A stretch of DNA of 64,000 bases from Oscillospiraceae bacterium (GTDB lineage: Bacteria; Bacillota; Clostridia; Oscillospirales; Oscillospiraceae). This document shows positions 8,660-21,032 of the stretch, piece after piece. The notes below the pieces were generated by a model. That model was not told the DNA's origin, did no database searches, and saw nothing but the letters and a program-made list of their open reading frames with translations. The translations under genes and the position numbers were made by a program. How positions within the stretch are numbered: position 1 is the stretch's first letter; each line of letters opens with the position of its first letter. The stretch is taken from positions 46,925 to 110,924 of the forward strand of contig CACWIS010000012.1 in the NCBI GenBank assembly GCA_902761055.1, read 5' to 3'.

Positions 8660-9091
8660 ATGGCACTTTACAGCGACAAGGTCATGGACCATTTTCAGAA
8701 TCCCCGCAACGTCGGCAAGCTGGACGACGCCGACGGCATCGGCGAGGTCGGCAACGCCAAATGCGGCGACATCATGCGCATGTATATCAAGGTGCGCGAC
8801 GGCGTCATCGTCGACTGCAAGTTCAACACCTTCGGCTGCGGCAGCGCGATCGCTTCGAGCTCGATGGCGACGGAGATGATCAAGGGCAAGCCGGTCGACG
8901 AGGCGCTGGAGCTGTCGAACAAGGCGGTCGTCGAGGCGCTCGACGGGCTGCCCGCCTACAAGCTGCACTGCTCCGTCCTGGCCGAGGAGGCCGTCAAGGC
9001 CGCGGTCAAGGACTACTATGACAAGAACGGCATCGCCTACGATCCCGCGCTGTTCTCCAAGCTTGAGGACTGCGAGCACTGCCACGGGTAA
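8660..9091 (+). CDS. iscU: Fe-S scaffold protein IscU/NifU
   Basis: A 143-residue scaffold on which Fe-S clusters are assembled. The three cluster cysteines are in NAKCGDIMRMY, FNTFGCGSAIASS and KLHCSVLAEEA, and the Asp next to the first Cys (CGD) is present. The C-terminus is CEHCHG, an extra cysteine pair that is common in clostridial NifU-like proteins. ATG at 8660 follows CAGGAGGAAAACAAG. It forms an operon with iscS and the Rrf2 regulator. No separate A-type carrier or HscA/HscB is seen. Confidence 0.92.
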   Translation: MALYSDKVMDHFQNPRNVGKLDDADGIGEVGNAKCGDIMRMYIKVRDGVIVDCKFNTFGCGSAIASSSMATEMIKGKPVDEALELSNKAVVEALDGLPAYKLHCSVLAEEAVKAAVKDYYDKNGIAYDPALFSKLEDCEHCHG

Positions 9092-9107
9092 GCCGGGGCG
9101 GAAAAGC

Positions 9108-9145
9108 AAAAAAAGCTGCGAGCCTTTTCAGCTCGCAGCTTTTTC
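9108..9145. terminator. Bidirectional terminator after iscU
   Basis: AAAAGCTGCGAGC (9111-9123) pairs with GCTCGCAGCTTTT (9131-9143) and is flanked by A-runs and T-runs, so it can stop the iscU transcript and the converging gene that ends at 9155. Confidence 0.9.
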
Positions 9146-9154
9146 GTTTCTCTG

Positions 9155-10300
9155 TTATCTTCTTTTCTTTTTCTTCTTCGGCGCGGCCAGCGAAAGCATC
9201 ATCAGCACGCCCGTCACGACGCCCAGGCCGATGAGGATCTTGCCCTTGACGTCCTGCCGGGAGTTGTCCTCGCTGACGCGGTAGACCGTGTAGCCGCATT
9301 CGCTGCACACGCCCTTCTCCTCGCCGGCATTCTCGCCCTGCGACCAGCTCAGGTGATGCTCGCCCTGGTCGGTGACGGTGCCGTCGGAATACTCGCGCCA
9401 GTGGCTGCTCTCGTTATGCTTCCACAGCGGCGGCAGCGTCGGGACCGGGGTCGCCTCCGGCGCCTCGGGCGCGGCGCTCTCCTCCGGGGCGGGCGTCTCC
9501 TCCGCGGGTGCGGCCGAGGGCTCCGGCGTCGGCTCGGGGGTCGCCTCCGGGCTCGGCCCGGGAGTGGCCTCCGGCACCTTGACCTGGATCGTGGCTTTCT
9601 GCGTGTCGGAGCTATAGACGTTGGTGCTCTCGTAGAAGCGGCACATGATCTGCCAGCCGTTCATCTCCGCGGGGACGTTGTAAATGATGATCCTGCCGAT
9701 GCCGGCGTCGTCGATCGTGATGCCGTTGAAGCGCCCCGCCGCCTCTTTCGTCGTCAGCGTCTCGCTGCCGTCGGGACTGATCAGCAGCCACTTGCTGGAG
9801 GTGGCGAAGTTCGCCGTCGCGACGTAGGACACCAGGCCGCCCGGCTCGATCGCGGGGTCGGTAAGAGGCTGCTTGATGACGATGGGAGACCACACCGGCG
9901 GCTCGATGTTGCGGCGCAGCGAAACGCTCTTGCCGTCCATGCTGACCGAGACGTTCGCGCTCTTGCCGTAGAGATAGCCCAGCACGGTCTGCGAGAAGCA
10001 GTAGCCGTCGTTGGCCGTCAGCGTGACGGTCAGCGTATAGACCTCCTGTTTGAAGGCGTCCGTCGCGGAAAGAGATTTACCCTTGGAATCCATCCACGCG
10101 ACGCTCGAGACCGTCGCGCCGGTCGTGCTGGTCGTGAAGGTGATCTCGCCGGGCGTACGCATCACGACGGCCTCCTTTTCGGAGGTGGCCAGCACCTTTT
10201 CGATGATGACGTCCTCTGCGAAGGCGGGCGCGCCGAGCGCGGAGACGAGCAGCATCACGGTCAGCAGCAGCGTCAGGAGCTTTGATAGCTTTCTATACAT
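9155..10300 (-). CDS. Secreted, membrane-anchored surface protein
   Basis: A 381-residue protein of unknown function. It has an N-terminal signal peptide ([20 protein letters not shown]), two or more Ig-like beta-sandwich regions between about residues 30 and 240, a long Pro/Glu/Ala linker (about 250-290, repeated [11 protein letters not shown] units), a segment [18 protein letters not shown] followed by CSECGY that recurs in many clostridial cell-surface proteins, a C-terminal membrane helix ([19 protein letters not shown]) and a basic stop (PKKKKKRR). ATG at 10300 follows GAGGAGTGCAACGAT. The layout indicates an outward-facing protein held by its C-terminal helix. Binding partner unknown. 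Confidence 0.7.
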   Translation of the reverse strand: MYRKLSKLLTLLLTVMLLVSALGAPAFAEDVIIEKVLATSEKEAVVMRTPGEITFTTSTTGATVSSVAWMDSKGKSLSATDAFKQEVYTLTVTLTANDGYCFSQTVLGYLYGKSANVSVSMDGKSVSLRRNIEPPVWSPIVIKQPLTDPAIEPGGLVSYVATANFATSSKWLLISPDGSETLTTKEAAGRFNGITIDDAGIGRIIIYNVPAEMNGWQIMCRFYESTNVYSSDTQKATIQVKVPEATPGPSPEATPEPTPEPSAAPAEETPAPEESAAPEAPEATPVPTLPPLWKHNESSHWREYSDGTVTDQGEHHLSWSQGENAGEEKGVCSECGYTVYRVSEDNSRQDVKGKILIGLGVVTGVLMMLSLAAPKKKKKRR

Positions 10301-10431
10301 ATCGTTGCACTCCTCTTTTCGGACACAGGATATTGTTTCTATTGGTTTATTATACATCCCCGATCGTCCCCGGTCAATGCTTTTTCGCCCGCTTTCGCCC
10401 TTTTCGGCCGCGGATGCGCCGCGGAAAAGCA

Positions 10432-10459
10432 TTGTTTTTTGCACGCAATCTGCTATAAT
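10432..10459 (+). promoter_or_regulatory. Promoter of the mnmG operon
   Basis: TTGTTT (10432-10437), 16 bases, TATAAT (10454-10459). It faces mnmG, which starts 58 bases later. Confidence 0.75.
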
Positions 10460-10517
10460 TTGTCCATGCGATGATCATCCTGATCTGACTACTGCTGCAA
10501 GAGGAGTATTTCCGTCC

Positions 10518-12382
<1,865 letters not shown>

Positions 12383-12386
<4 letters not shown>

Positions 12387-13405
12387 AGATCGTTTTAGGC
12401 TTTTCCGGCGGCGTCGACTCCTCCGTGTCCGCCGTGCTGCTGCGCCGCGCGGGCTGGGAGGTCGCGGGCCTGTATATGGACAACGCCGGGGCGGAGGCGA
12501 GAAACTACGCGCTCGAGGCTGCCGCGCGCATGGAGCTGCCGCTGCGCGTGCTCGACGTGCGCGAAGAACTGGAGGAAAAGGTCTGCGCTCCGTTCTGCGC
12601 GGCCTATCTGCGCGGCGAGACGCCCAACCCCTGCATCCTCTGCAATCCGGCGCTGAAGTTCCGCGCGCTCCTCGCCGAGGCCGAGCGCATCGGAGCGGAG
12701 GCGATCGCCACCGGGCATTACGCCCGCGCCGAGGGCGGCGCGCTCTTTCGCGGGCGGCCGGAGAACGACCAGAGCTATATGCTCTGCCGCCTCACGCGCG
12801 ATCAGCTCGAGCGCGCCGTGTTCCCGCTCGGCGGCTTTGCGAAGCGCGAGGTCCGCGCGGCGGCGGAGGAGCTCGGCCTGATGGCGGCGCGCAAGCCGGA
12901 CAGCATGGAGATCTGCTTCATCCCCGACAAGGATTACGCCGGATGGCTGGCGCGCCGCGGCGCCGTGAGCGCGCCGGGCGACTTCCTCTTTCACGGCGAG
13001 GTCGTCGGGCGGCACGAGGGGATCGTGCACTACACGGTCGGACAGCGGCGAAGCGGCCTCCACGAGGGGCGCAAGCTGTACGTCTCCGGCATCGACGCGG
13101 CGACGAACACGGTCGAGCTCGCGCTCTGGGAGGAGCTGTTCAGGACCGAGGTGTCCGCACGGGATTTCAACTGGCTCGTCGACGAGCCGACGGAGCCGCT
13201 GCGCGCCAGCGTCCGCGTGCGGCATACCAAGTGGGAGACGCCGCCCTGCACGGTCTATCCGCTCGGCGGCGGCGAAGTGCGCATCGTCTGCGACGAGCCC
13301 GTCCGCGCGCCCGCGCCCGGGCAGTCCGCCGTGCTCTACGACGGCGAGCGCGTCCTCGGCGGCGGTTTCATCCGCAGACCGAATGAAAAGGAGAGAGAAC
13401 CGTGA
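12383..13405 (+). CDS. mnmA: tRNA-specific 2-thiouridylase MnmA
   Basis: MnmA puts sulfur on C2 of the same wobble uridine (U34) that MnmG modifies. It has the PP-loop [14 protein letters not shown], the catalytic Cys in [12 protein letters not shown] (about 85-90), ATGHYAR, the D-Q-S motif [11 protein letters not shown], and the second catalytic Cys in [11 protein letters not shown]. The C-terminal beta-barrel domains ([10 protein letters not shown] onward) are present. The 340 residues are slightly below the usual 350-370. Its start overlaps mnmG and its stop overlaps the next gene, so the three are translationally coupled. The cysteine desulfurase at 7446 is the obvious sulfur donor. Confidence 0.93.
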
Positions 13406-13680
13406 AGCTGACCGCCTTTATCCTGCCCGGCTGCCCCTACTGCATCCAGGCCCGCGAGCTGATCGCAGAGCTTTGCGCCGGGCACCCGGAATACGCCGCG
13501 ATCGGGATCGAGTGGATCGACGAGTCGGCCGAGCCGCAGCTCGCAGATCGCTACGATTATTACCGCGTGCCGAGCTTTTTCCTCGGGGAGGAGAAGCTCT
13601 ACGAGGCCAGTCCCCTGTGGAGCCGCGCCAGGGCGAAGGAAAAACTGAACGCGATGTTCGCCGCGCTGACGGCCAAATAA
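13402..13680 (+). CDS. Glutaredoxin/thioredoxin-like CPYC protein
   Basis: A 92-residue thioredoxin-fold protein with the active site [11 protein letters not shown] near residues 10-20 and a cis-proline in RVPSFF. GTG at 13402 overlaps the mnmA stop (GTGA), with GGAGAGAGAACC as the ribosome site. The coupling to mnmA suggests that it reduces a disulfide or persulfide that forms on MnmA or on the desulfurase. This role is inferred from position only; it could equally be a general thiol reductant. Confidence 0.75.
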   Translation: MKLTAFILPGCPYCIQARELIAELCAGHPEYAAIGIEWIDESAEPQLADRYDYYRVPSFFLGEEKLYEASPLWSRARAKEKLNAMFAALTAK

Positions 13681-13707
13681 AAAAGCCCCCTCAGGGGCTT
13701 TTTTATT
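13679..13707 (+). terminator. Terminator of the mnmG-mnmA-thioredoxin operon
   Basis: AAAAGCCCC-CTCA-GGGGCTTTT followed by more T residues, starting at the stop codon of the thioredoxin-like gene. Confidence 0.92.
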
Positions 13708-13740
13708 TGGCCGGAAGAAAACGGATCCTTCGGAAATTTG

Positions 13741-13768
13741 TTGTTTTCTGCTTCGCATGTGCTATAAT
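13741..13768 (+). promoter_or_regulatory. Promoter of the DJ-1/PfpI gene
   Basis: TTGTTT (13741-13746), 16 bases, TATAAT (13763-13768); the gene starts at 13814. Confidence 0.75.
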
Positions 13769-13813
13769 AAAGCTATCCCATCCGGAACCATACTACAAAA
13801 GGAGGAAACAACA

Positions 13814-14392
13814 ATGGCAAAGAAAGTTCTTCTGCTCTGCGGCGACTTCACCGAGGATTACGAGACCATGGTGCCCTTCCAGGCGCTGGGCGTCCTGGGC
13901 TATCAGGTCGACGCGGTCTGCCCCGACAAGAAGGCGGGCGAGACCGTCGCCACCGCCGTGCACGACTTCCTCGGCGAGCAGACCTACACCGAGCTGCGCG
14001 GCCATAACTTCGCGCTGACCGCCGACTTCGACGCCGTGAAGGTCGAGGACTACGAGGGTCTGTTCATCACCGGCGGCCGCGCGCCCGAGTACATCCGCCT
14101 CAACCCGCGCGTGCGCGAGATCGTGCGCGAGTTCTTTGCGGCCAAGAAGCCCGTCGCCGCGATCTGCCACGGCCCGCAGGTCCTCGCAGCGGCCGGCGTG
14201 CTCGGCGGCTACAAGGCCACGGCCTATCCCGCCGTCGGCCCGGACGTGACGCTCGCGGGCGGCACCTACGTCGAGGTCCCCGTGACCGACGCCGTCGTGG
14301 ACCGCAACCTCGTCACCGCTCCCGCCTGGCCCGCCGACACGGCGATCGTCAGGGAGTTCGCCAAGCTCATGGGCGCGAAGATCGAGATCTGA
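13814..14392 (+). CDS. DJ-1/PfpI family protein
   Basis: A 192-residue member of the DJ-1/PfpI (class I glutamine-amidotransferase-like) family, with enzymes such as YhbO/PfpI glyoxalase-deglycase types. The nucleophile elbow is [14 protein letters not shown], with the catalytic Cys at about residue 117, and [11 protein letters not shown] precedes it. Met at 13814 is the start because AAAGGAGGAAACAACA precedes it. It is monocistronic with its own promoter and terminator. A role in protein or metabolite damage repair is family knowledge, not shown by context. Confidence 0.85.
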   Translation: MAKKVLLLCGDFTEDYETMVPFQALGVLGYQVDAVCPDKKAGETVATAVHDFLGEQTYTELRGHNFALTADFDAVKVEDYEGLFITGGRAPEYIRLNPRVREIVREFFAAKKPVAAICHGPQVLAAAGVLGGYKATAYPAVGPDVTLAGGTYVEVPVTDAVVDRNLVTAPAWPADTAIVREFAKLMGAKIEI

Positions 14393-14416
14393 TCCGCAAA
14401 AGCCATCCCCGTATTC

Positions 14417-14452
14417 AAAAAGACTGCGCCCCGCAGGGGCGCAGTCTTTTTT
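14417..14452. terminator. Bidirectional terminator
   Basis: AGACTGCGCCCC (14421-14432) pairs with GGGGCGCAGTCT (14436-14447); A-run before and T-run after. It serves the DJ-1 gene and the converging ATP-grasp gene. Confidence 0.92.
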
Positions 14453-14458
14453 ATTTTG

Positions 14459-15649
14459 TCACACGCACTCGACCGCGTCGCGGTAGAAGGCGTCCAGCTC
14501 CTCCTGCGTGTCGAACACGGCCAAGAACAGCTGATCGCCCATCGCCTCGGCCAGCGCGGGCGAGAGGCGCTCCATCATGCGCATCTCCTTGGCATAGCGC
14601 GCGGCCAGCTCCTCGTTGCCGTAGCGGAAGCGCTTGCCGTCGCGCCGCCCGACGCAGGCGCAGAAGCGGTGCTCTCCCACGGGCATCTCCGAACGGTCGA
14701 AGGCGACCATGTCCGCCCAGATCTTGTATACGTTGGTGCTGTGGGCGAAGTTGATCATATCCGGCGTGTAGCCGCCGCTGGGGCGCATGTTGACCTCGAG
14801 CGCGACGAGCTGGCCCTTCCTGCCGATGTGCTGGTCGCGCGTGAGCCGGAAGAACTCGAAGTGTACGAAGCGGCTTGTCACACCGAAGCTCTTGACCGCT
14901 GCCCGGCCGAAGGCGCGCGTGTCCTCCGGCAGCTCCTTGAGGATGTGATAGATCGAGTTGTCGTGGTTGTTGACGATGTCCATGATCGCGATGCCGGTGA
15001 TGTTGCCCGTCTCGAAGAGCGGCTCGCCGCGGGAGTCGATGATGGCGTCGTAGGAGTTGATCTGTCCGTCGATGAATTCCTCCATGATATAGGGGAAGCG
15101 GCCGTCCCGCTCTGCGAGGAAGGCTGCGAGCTGCTCGTCGTTTTCCAGCTTGTAGGTGGCCACGGCGCCGACGCCGTTGTCGGGCTTGACGATGACCGGC
15201 CAGCCGACCTCCTCGATGAAGGCGCGGCAGCCCGCCTCGTCGCCGACCATGTGGAAGCGCGCGGTGGGGATCCCGGCGCGGCGGTAGTATTCCTTCATGC
15301 CGGACTTGTACTTGATCCGCGGCACGTCCTCCACGCGGAAGCCGCCCGGGATGTTGAAGTCGCTGCGCAGATGGGCGTCCTGCTCGAGCCAGTACTCGTT
15401 GTTCGACTCGAGGAAGTCGATCCGTCCGTACTTGAAGATGAAGAAGGCCACGGCGCGGTAGACCTCGTCGTAGTTCTCGAGCGAGGAGACCTTGTAGTAT
15501 TCCGTCAGGCTGCTCTTGAGCTCGAAGCTCAGCTCGTCGTAGGGCTGGTCGCCGACGCCGAGGACGTTGACGCCGTCGCAGCGCAGCTCGTGGCAGAACT
15601 GCCAGTAGTTCACCGGAAAGTTCGGGGAGATGAAGATGACGTTTTTCAT
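14459..15649 (-). CDS. ATP-grasp domain ligase
   Basis: A 396-residue ATP-grasp protein. An N-terminal pre-ATP-grasp Rossmann region (NVIFISPNFPVNYWQF) is followed by the ATP-grasp fold: GWPVIVKPDNGVGAVATYKL binds phosphate, YIMEEFIDGQINSYDAI the adenine region, and FEFFRLTRD with ALEVNMRPSGGYTPDMINF supplies the Mg ligands. Such proteins join a carboxylate to an amine or thiol through an acyl phosphate. It is the last of three genes with two esterase-fold genes (gaps of 15 and 3 bases). The product and substrate are not known. Confidence 0.8.
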   Translation of the reverse strand: MKNVIFISPNFPVNYWQFCHELRCDGVNVLGVGDQPYDELSFELKSSLTEYYKVSSLENYDEVYRAVAFFIFKYGRIDFLESNNEYWLEQDAHLRSDFNIPGGFRVEDVPRIKYKSGMKEYYRRAGIPTARFHMVGDEAGCRAFIEEVGWPVIVKPDNGVGAVATYKLENDEQLAAFLAERDGRFPYIMEEFIDGQINSYDAIIDSRGEPLFETGNITGIAIMDIVNNHDNSIYHILKELPEDTRAFGRAAVKSFGVTSRFVHFEFFRLTRDQHIGRKGQLVALEVNMRPSGGYTPDMINFAHSTNVYKIWADMVAFDRSEMPVGEHRFCACVGRRDGKRFRYGNEELAARYAKEMRMMERLSPALAEAMGDQLFLAVFDTQEELDAFYRDAVECV

Positions 15650-15664
15650 TGTGATCGCTTCTTT

Positions 15665-16414
15665 CTATTTCAGGAGTTCCGGTACGAAGTAGCTCACCTG
15701 CTTGAACCACCACGGCCAGTCGTGCGCGACGTCCCAGCCCCAGTAGTCCACCCAGGCGGGGATGCCCTTTTCCACCAGGACGCGGTGCAGCGCGCGGGTG
15801 TGATCCGTCAGCTCCCAGGGCCCCTGCCCGACGCAGACGACGGCGCGGTGGGCGCGATAGAGCGGAAGATAGGGGTGGTCGGCGGGCATGTTCGCCAGAT
15901 AGTGCACCGGGGAGTTGAGATAGACGAGCTCGTCCATATAGCCGTCGAAGCCGTATTCCGCGCCGTACACGCCGCTGAGCGCGAGCAGCTCGTCGAAGAT
16001 CCCGGGAAAGCGAAAATAGAGATTGGCCGCGTGCATCGCGCCGAGCGAGCAGCCGAAGACCAGGATGCCCGGATCGCTCTGCCAGCCGTAGTCCCGGCAG
16101 AAGCCGCGGATATAGGGCGCGACCTCCTCCGTCACATAGCGGATCCATGCCTCGTGGCGGCGGATGCGCCAGCCGGGATCGCCGCCCTTGTTCGACCAGG
16201 TCTCCGTGTCGATCGTGTCCACGGAAAACACCGTGGCCTGTCCGGTCTCGAGAAAGGGAGCCCAGGCGCCGGTCATGCCGAAGTTCTCAAAGTCGAAGAA
16301 GCGGCCGTCCTGACAGGGGATGAACAGCACCGGCTTGCCGCCGCGGCCGTAGACCTTGAGCTCCATATCCCTGTCCAGCGCGGGGCTGTACCATTTTTCG
16401 TAATGCGTCTGCAT
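15665..16414 (-). CDS. Alpha/beta-hydrolase, esterase D-like
   Basis: A 249-residue alpha/beta-hydrolase of the putative-esterase type. The nucleophile elbow is GCSLGAMHAAN near residue 120, and a candidate catalytic His lies near WDVAHDWPWWF in the C-terminal part. No signal peptide is seen, so it acts in the cytosol. ATG at 16414 is 3 bases after the stop of the upstream gene, and that gene's GGAGGAATAA end serves as its ribosome site. It ends in TAG, one of two host genes here that do. It may hydrolyse or transfer the product of the neighbouring ATP-grasp ligase. Confidence 0.72.
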   Translation of the reverse strand: MQTHYEKWYSPALDRDMELKVYGRGGKPVLFIPCQDGRFFDFENFGMTGAWAPFLETGQATVFSVDTIDTETWSNKGGDPGWRIRRHEAWIRYVTEEVAPYIRGFCRDYGWQSDPGILVFGCSLGAMHAANLYFRFPGIFDELLALSGVYGAEYGFDGYMDELVYLNSPVHYLANMPADHPYLPLYRAHRAVVCVGQGPWELTDHTRALHRVLVEKGIPAWVDYWGWDVAHDWPWWFKQVSYFVPELLK

Positions 16415-16417
16415 GGC

Positions 16418-17185
16418 TTATTCCTCCAGCTCATAGAGCAGCGTGGGCAGAAAGAGGGGGATCTGCTTCTCCCAGCTCGCTTCGCAGTGCCGCCCGTCGG
16501 GGACGATGCGCGCCGTCAGCCGGACGCCGCGCTCCGAGAGCAGACGGCTCAAGCGCCAGAAGCGCCGCGCCGTGCCGCGCCGTCCCAGCTCCGTCTCGCC
16601 CATGTCCATATAGAGCACGCTGTCCGTCCCGGGCTCCGCCGTGCGGATCAGCGCCTCCAGGCTTGCCGGGCCGAAGTCCAGCGCCGGAGACAGCGCCGCC
16701 GCGCGGGAAAAGACCTCGTTGAAGCGGCACAGCGCGTACAGGCTCATCAGCCCGCCCATCGAGCTGCCGGCGATGAAGGTGTGCGCCCGGTCCGGCAGCG
16801 TCGGATAATTCCGGTCGATCTCCGGCTTGAAGCTGCGGATCAGCCAGTCCATCGTCAGCGCCCCGCGGCCTTCGATCGTGCCGAAGCCGCGCGCGGAGAA
16901 CGAATAGGGCGCGTATTCCGAGAGACGGCCGTTGTTCGGATCGTGGTTGCACTCCACCGCCGCCACGATCAGCGGCACCCCGTGCTCGTCGAGGTATTCG
17001 CCCAGTCCCCAGCTCTTCCCGTAGGTCGCGTCCTCGTCGAAGAAGACGTTGTGCCCGTCGAACATATACAGCACCGGAAAACGCAGTTCCTCGTCGTCCT
17101 CCGCCGCCTCCGGGAGATAGACATAGGCGCGTCGCGTCTCCTCGCCGGTCAGCTCCGGCAGGGCGACGTCAAAGATCTCGATCAT
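16418..17185 (-). CDS. Alpha/beta-hydrolase, Fes/IroE-like esterase
   Basis: A 255-residue esterase of the enterochelin-esterase-like group. It begins with a short beta-sandwich-like part (ALPELTGEETRRAYVYLPE), then FPVLYMFDGHNVFFDE, an elbow FIAGSSMGGLMSLYAL with the nucleophile Ser near residue 142, and a C-terminal His region (PDGRHCEASWEKQIPLF). No signal peptide. First gene of a three-gene operon with a second esterase and an ATP-grasp ligase; ATG follows GGAGGCTGCGC. Substrate unknown. Confidence 0.75.
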   Translation of the reverse strand: MIEIFDVALPELTGEETRRAYVYLPEAAEDDEELRFPVLYMFDGHNVFFDEDATYGKSWGLGEYLDEHGVPLIVAAVECNHDPNNGRLSEYAPYSFSARGFGTIEGRGALTMDWLIRSFKPEIDRNYPTLPDRAHTFIAGSSMGGLMSLYALCRFNEVFSRAAALSPALDFGPASLEALIRTAEPGTDSVLYMDMGETELGRRGTARRFWRLSRLLSERGVRLTARIVPDGRHCEASWEKQIPLFLPTLLYELEE

Positions 17186-17248
17186 GCGCAGCCTCCGCTA
17201 TTTGAAAGATACCATAGTTTAGCACGGCGGCAGGCAAATTGCAACGGT

Positions 17249-17345
17249 AAGCGTACGGGACTCCCCGAGCTGCGGCTCGGGCCGCCTCGCGGGAAAAACG
17301 TGCCACCGGCACGTTTTTTAACACCGCTCGGTTCGAGTCCCGCGG
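17249..17345. other. tRNA-like fragments and terminator-like hairpin
   Basis: GTACGGGACTC near 17254 repeats an 11-base piece of the tRNA-Glu gene at 17408-17418, and GGTTCGAGTCCCG (17330-17342) looks like a tRNA T-arm. Between them are two hairpins (CCGAGC-TGCG-GCTCGG; AAAAACGTGCC-ACC-GGCACGTTTTT). The T-arm has no matching acceptor or D-arm, so this is at best a tRNA remnant plus terminator. Confidence 0.35.
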
Positions 17346-17360
17346 GAGACGGGGATTATC

Positions 17361-17399
17361 AAAAACATCGGCCCCGCCTTGCGGCGGAGCCGATGTTTT
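17361..17399 (-). terminator. Terminator of the tRNA operon
   Basis: AAAAACATCGGC (17361-17372) pairs with GCCGATGTTTTT (17389-17400), with an inner CCGCC/GGCGG stem. It directly follows tRNA-Glu on the minus strand. Confidence 0.8.
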
Positions 17400-17474
17400 T
17401 GGTGACCCGTACGGGACTCGAACCCATGTTACCGCCGTGAAAGGGCGGTGTCTTAACCACTTGACCAACGGGCC
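17400..17474 (-). tRNA. tRNA-Glu (anticodon UUC)
   Basis: On the minus strand the 75 bases start GGCCCGT and end ACGGGTC-A-CCA with an encoded CCA. The acceptor stem pairs over 7 bp with one G-T. Anticodon stem CCGCC/GGCGG encloses CTTTCAC, so the anticodon is TTC. The T-arm carries GGTTCGAGTCC. Confidence 0.95.
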
Positions 17475-17478
17475 GAAA

Positions 17479-17503
17479 AAAGGCACATATACATGTGCCT
17501 TTA
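17479..17503 (-). other. Hairpin between the two tRNA genes
   Basis: AAAGGCACAT-ATA-CATGTGCCTTT, a 10-bp perfect arm pair in the 29-base gap between tRNA-Met and tRNA-Glu. It may be a processing structure or a terminator for tRNA-Met. Confidence 0.6.
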
Positions 17504-17580
17504 TGGTAGCGGCACCTGGATTCGAACCGGGGACACTTCGGGTATGAACCGAATGCTCTGGCCAACTGAGCTATGCCGCC
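17504..17580 (-). tRNA. tRNA-Met (anticodon CAU)
   Basis: 77 bases with encoded CCA; acceptor GGCGGCA pairs with TGCCGCT with one G-T. Anticodon stem TTCGG/CCGAA encloses TTCATAC, so the anticodon is CAT. The pair-1 G-T argues against initiator tRNA, whose C-A mismatch is typical, so this is elongator Met; a lysidine-modified tRNA-Ile(CAU) cannot be excluded by eye. Confidence 0.9.
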
Positions 17581-17693
17581 ATATGCTATTGAAACAGCAT
17601 GACGATTCTAACAGACGGCAAGCCGGTTGTCAACAAATTTTTTCGCTTTTACAGGTATTTTCTGCGCTGAAAGAGACTCGCGAGCGCGTTCCT

Positions 17694-18422
17694 TCAAGTC
17701 GGCAGATAGGCCATCGGGTCGACGCGCGCGCCGCCGGAACGCATCTCGAAATGCAGATGCGGCGTCTGCGAGACCTCGCAGAGTGCGCTGTGCCCGACCG
17801 TGCCGAGCATGACGCCGCCGTCCACCCACTCGCCCTGCCTGACGCTCGTCTCCGGGGAGAGGTTGGCGTAAACGCTCCTGATCCCGTCGCCGTGGTCGAT
17901 GGTCAGCACCGTGCCGTAGAGGCCGTCGCTGACGATGCTTTCGACCTGTCCGCCGCGCACCGCGACGACGCCGGCGCCCTCCTCGCAGGCGATGTCGATG
18001 CCGCCGTGCGTGCGCCAGTCGTGCATCGTCGCGTCATACCTGAGCACCGAAAGACTGTAGTCGCGCTCGATCACGCCCGCGGCGGGCCAGACGTAGTGCG
18101 GTGCGGCGGGTGCGGCCGCGCTCTCGCTCTGCGGCTCCTCCGGCTCGACGGCGGGGACGGCCGGAGCCGTATCGCCGATCTCGGGCGGGGCGAACTCGCT
18201 CTCGTCGATCCAGTCGCTGCCCTTCGGCGCGGGGGCGATCACCATTTCCACGCGGTGCTCGCCGATCGCGCTGTCGATGCTGTCATTCTCCATAGTCGCC
18301 TTCCCCGTCGCCATGATCCAGGCGGAAACGCCGATCACCGCGGCGCACAGGAAAAGGACTATGTAGAAGCCCTTACCCGTCAGAAATCTCTCCGACCTTC
18401 TGTCGGAGCTGCTGCTGTTCAT
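17694..18422 (-). CDS. M23 peptidase, SpoIIQ-like membrane protein
   Basis: A 242-residue LytM-type zinc peptidase anchored by an N-terminal helix (about residues 19-38, FYIVLFLCAAVIGVSAWIMA). A Pro/Glu/Ala linker follows. The peptidase domain keeps the zinc ligands: HGGIDIA (H..xD) and HLHFEM (HxH) near the C-terminus. SpoIIQ of spore formers has this architecture, but the context gives no sporulation gene, so it may also be a general cell-wall hydrolase. ATG at 18422 follows GGAGGTAAGTT. It lies between tRNAs and eno, transcribed in the same direction as both. Confidence 0.8.
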   Translation of the reverse strand: MNSSSSDRRSERFLTGKGFYIVLFLCAAVIGVSAWIMATGKATMENDSIDSAIGEHRVEMVIAPAPKGSDWIDESEFAPPEIGDTAPAVPAVEPEEPQSESAAAPAAPHYVWPAAGVIERDYSLSVLRYDATMHDWRTHGGIDIACEEGAGVVAVRGGQVESIVSDGLYGTVLTIDHGDGIRSVYANLSPETSVRQGEWVDGGVMLGTVGHSALCEVSQTPHLHFEMRSGGARVDPMAYLPT

Positions 18423-18498
18423 AACTTACCTCCGTTTGCAAGAAATGTCTGCAGTGCTATTCTTGCCCGGAAGCGGAGGGATTATACAGCGGCCGCGG

Positions 18499-18532
18499 CA
18501 AAAAAACGGAGGAAGCCGCAAGGCTTCCTCCG
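18499..18532 (-). terminator. Terminator of eno
   Basis: CGGAGGAAGCC (18507-18517) pairs with GGCTTCCTCCG (18522-18532), followed on the minus strand by seven T. Confidence 0.9.
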
Positions 18533-18551
18533 TCCGATGCCGGGTCGTTTA

Positions 18552-20549
<1,998 letters not shown>

Positions 20550-20706
20550 TTAAACCCAATCAAACAGTGCTTTATTCCCAAGGCGTAACCGTTCTACTTA
20601 GCGCTATTTAGACCCGTTTTTATTTTTCGTTTCTCCAATAAACCACGAAACGAAATGTACAACAGCAGTATATCATCATCAATTCTCTTGTCAAGACATG
20701 CACTTT

Positions 20707-20724
20707 TTGAAAGATAACTTTCAA
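20707..20724. promoter_or_regulatory. Palindromic site TTGAAAG-N4-CTTTCAA (site 1)
   Basis: TTGAAAG-ATAA-CTTTCAA, perfect 7-base arms. Similar 18-base sites lie at 24727 and 29823 in the same element, so it may be an operator for one of the element's regulators. Confidence 0.45.
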
Positions 20725-20845
20725 ACAACTTTTAACATCTCTTTCTCTTCTTTCAAGGCTATTTCATGCATCTTTTTATACGGAATCCATCATCTTTTCT
20801 TGCATAAAATAATTTAGACGTGTATTAGACTATAATCCATGTCTC

Positions 20846-20877
20846 AAAACCGTTGAAAACAGCGGTTTTCTTTTTTT
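20846..20877 (+). terminator. Rho-independent terminator in the element leader
   Basis: AAAACCGTTG (20846-20855) pairs with CAGCGGTTTT (20860-20869) around an AAAA loop and is followed by CTTTTTTT. Confidence 0.7.
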
Positions 20878-21032
20878 GCGTTTTTTCTTCTTGTCGCGTT
20901 TATAGCACAAGTTTTTGGGGTGTCCATGCTATACTTAAATCACAAAGAGGGAAACAAAAGAAACCCTCCAAAACAAAAAAATAAGGGTAGCGACCGACGC
21001 TATAGCGCAAAAAGCGCAGAAAGGATTTACCA

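Noticed and set aside
20831-20877. A small RNA gene from the TATAAT at 20831 to the terminator at 20846
   Set aside because: The transcript would be only about 30 bases, and there is no -35 box at the right distance.
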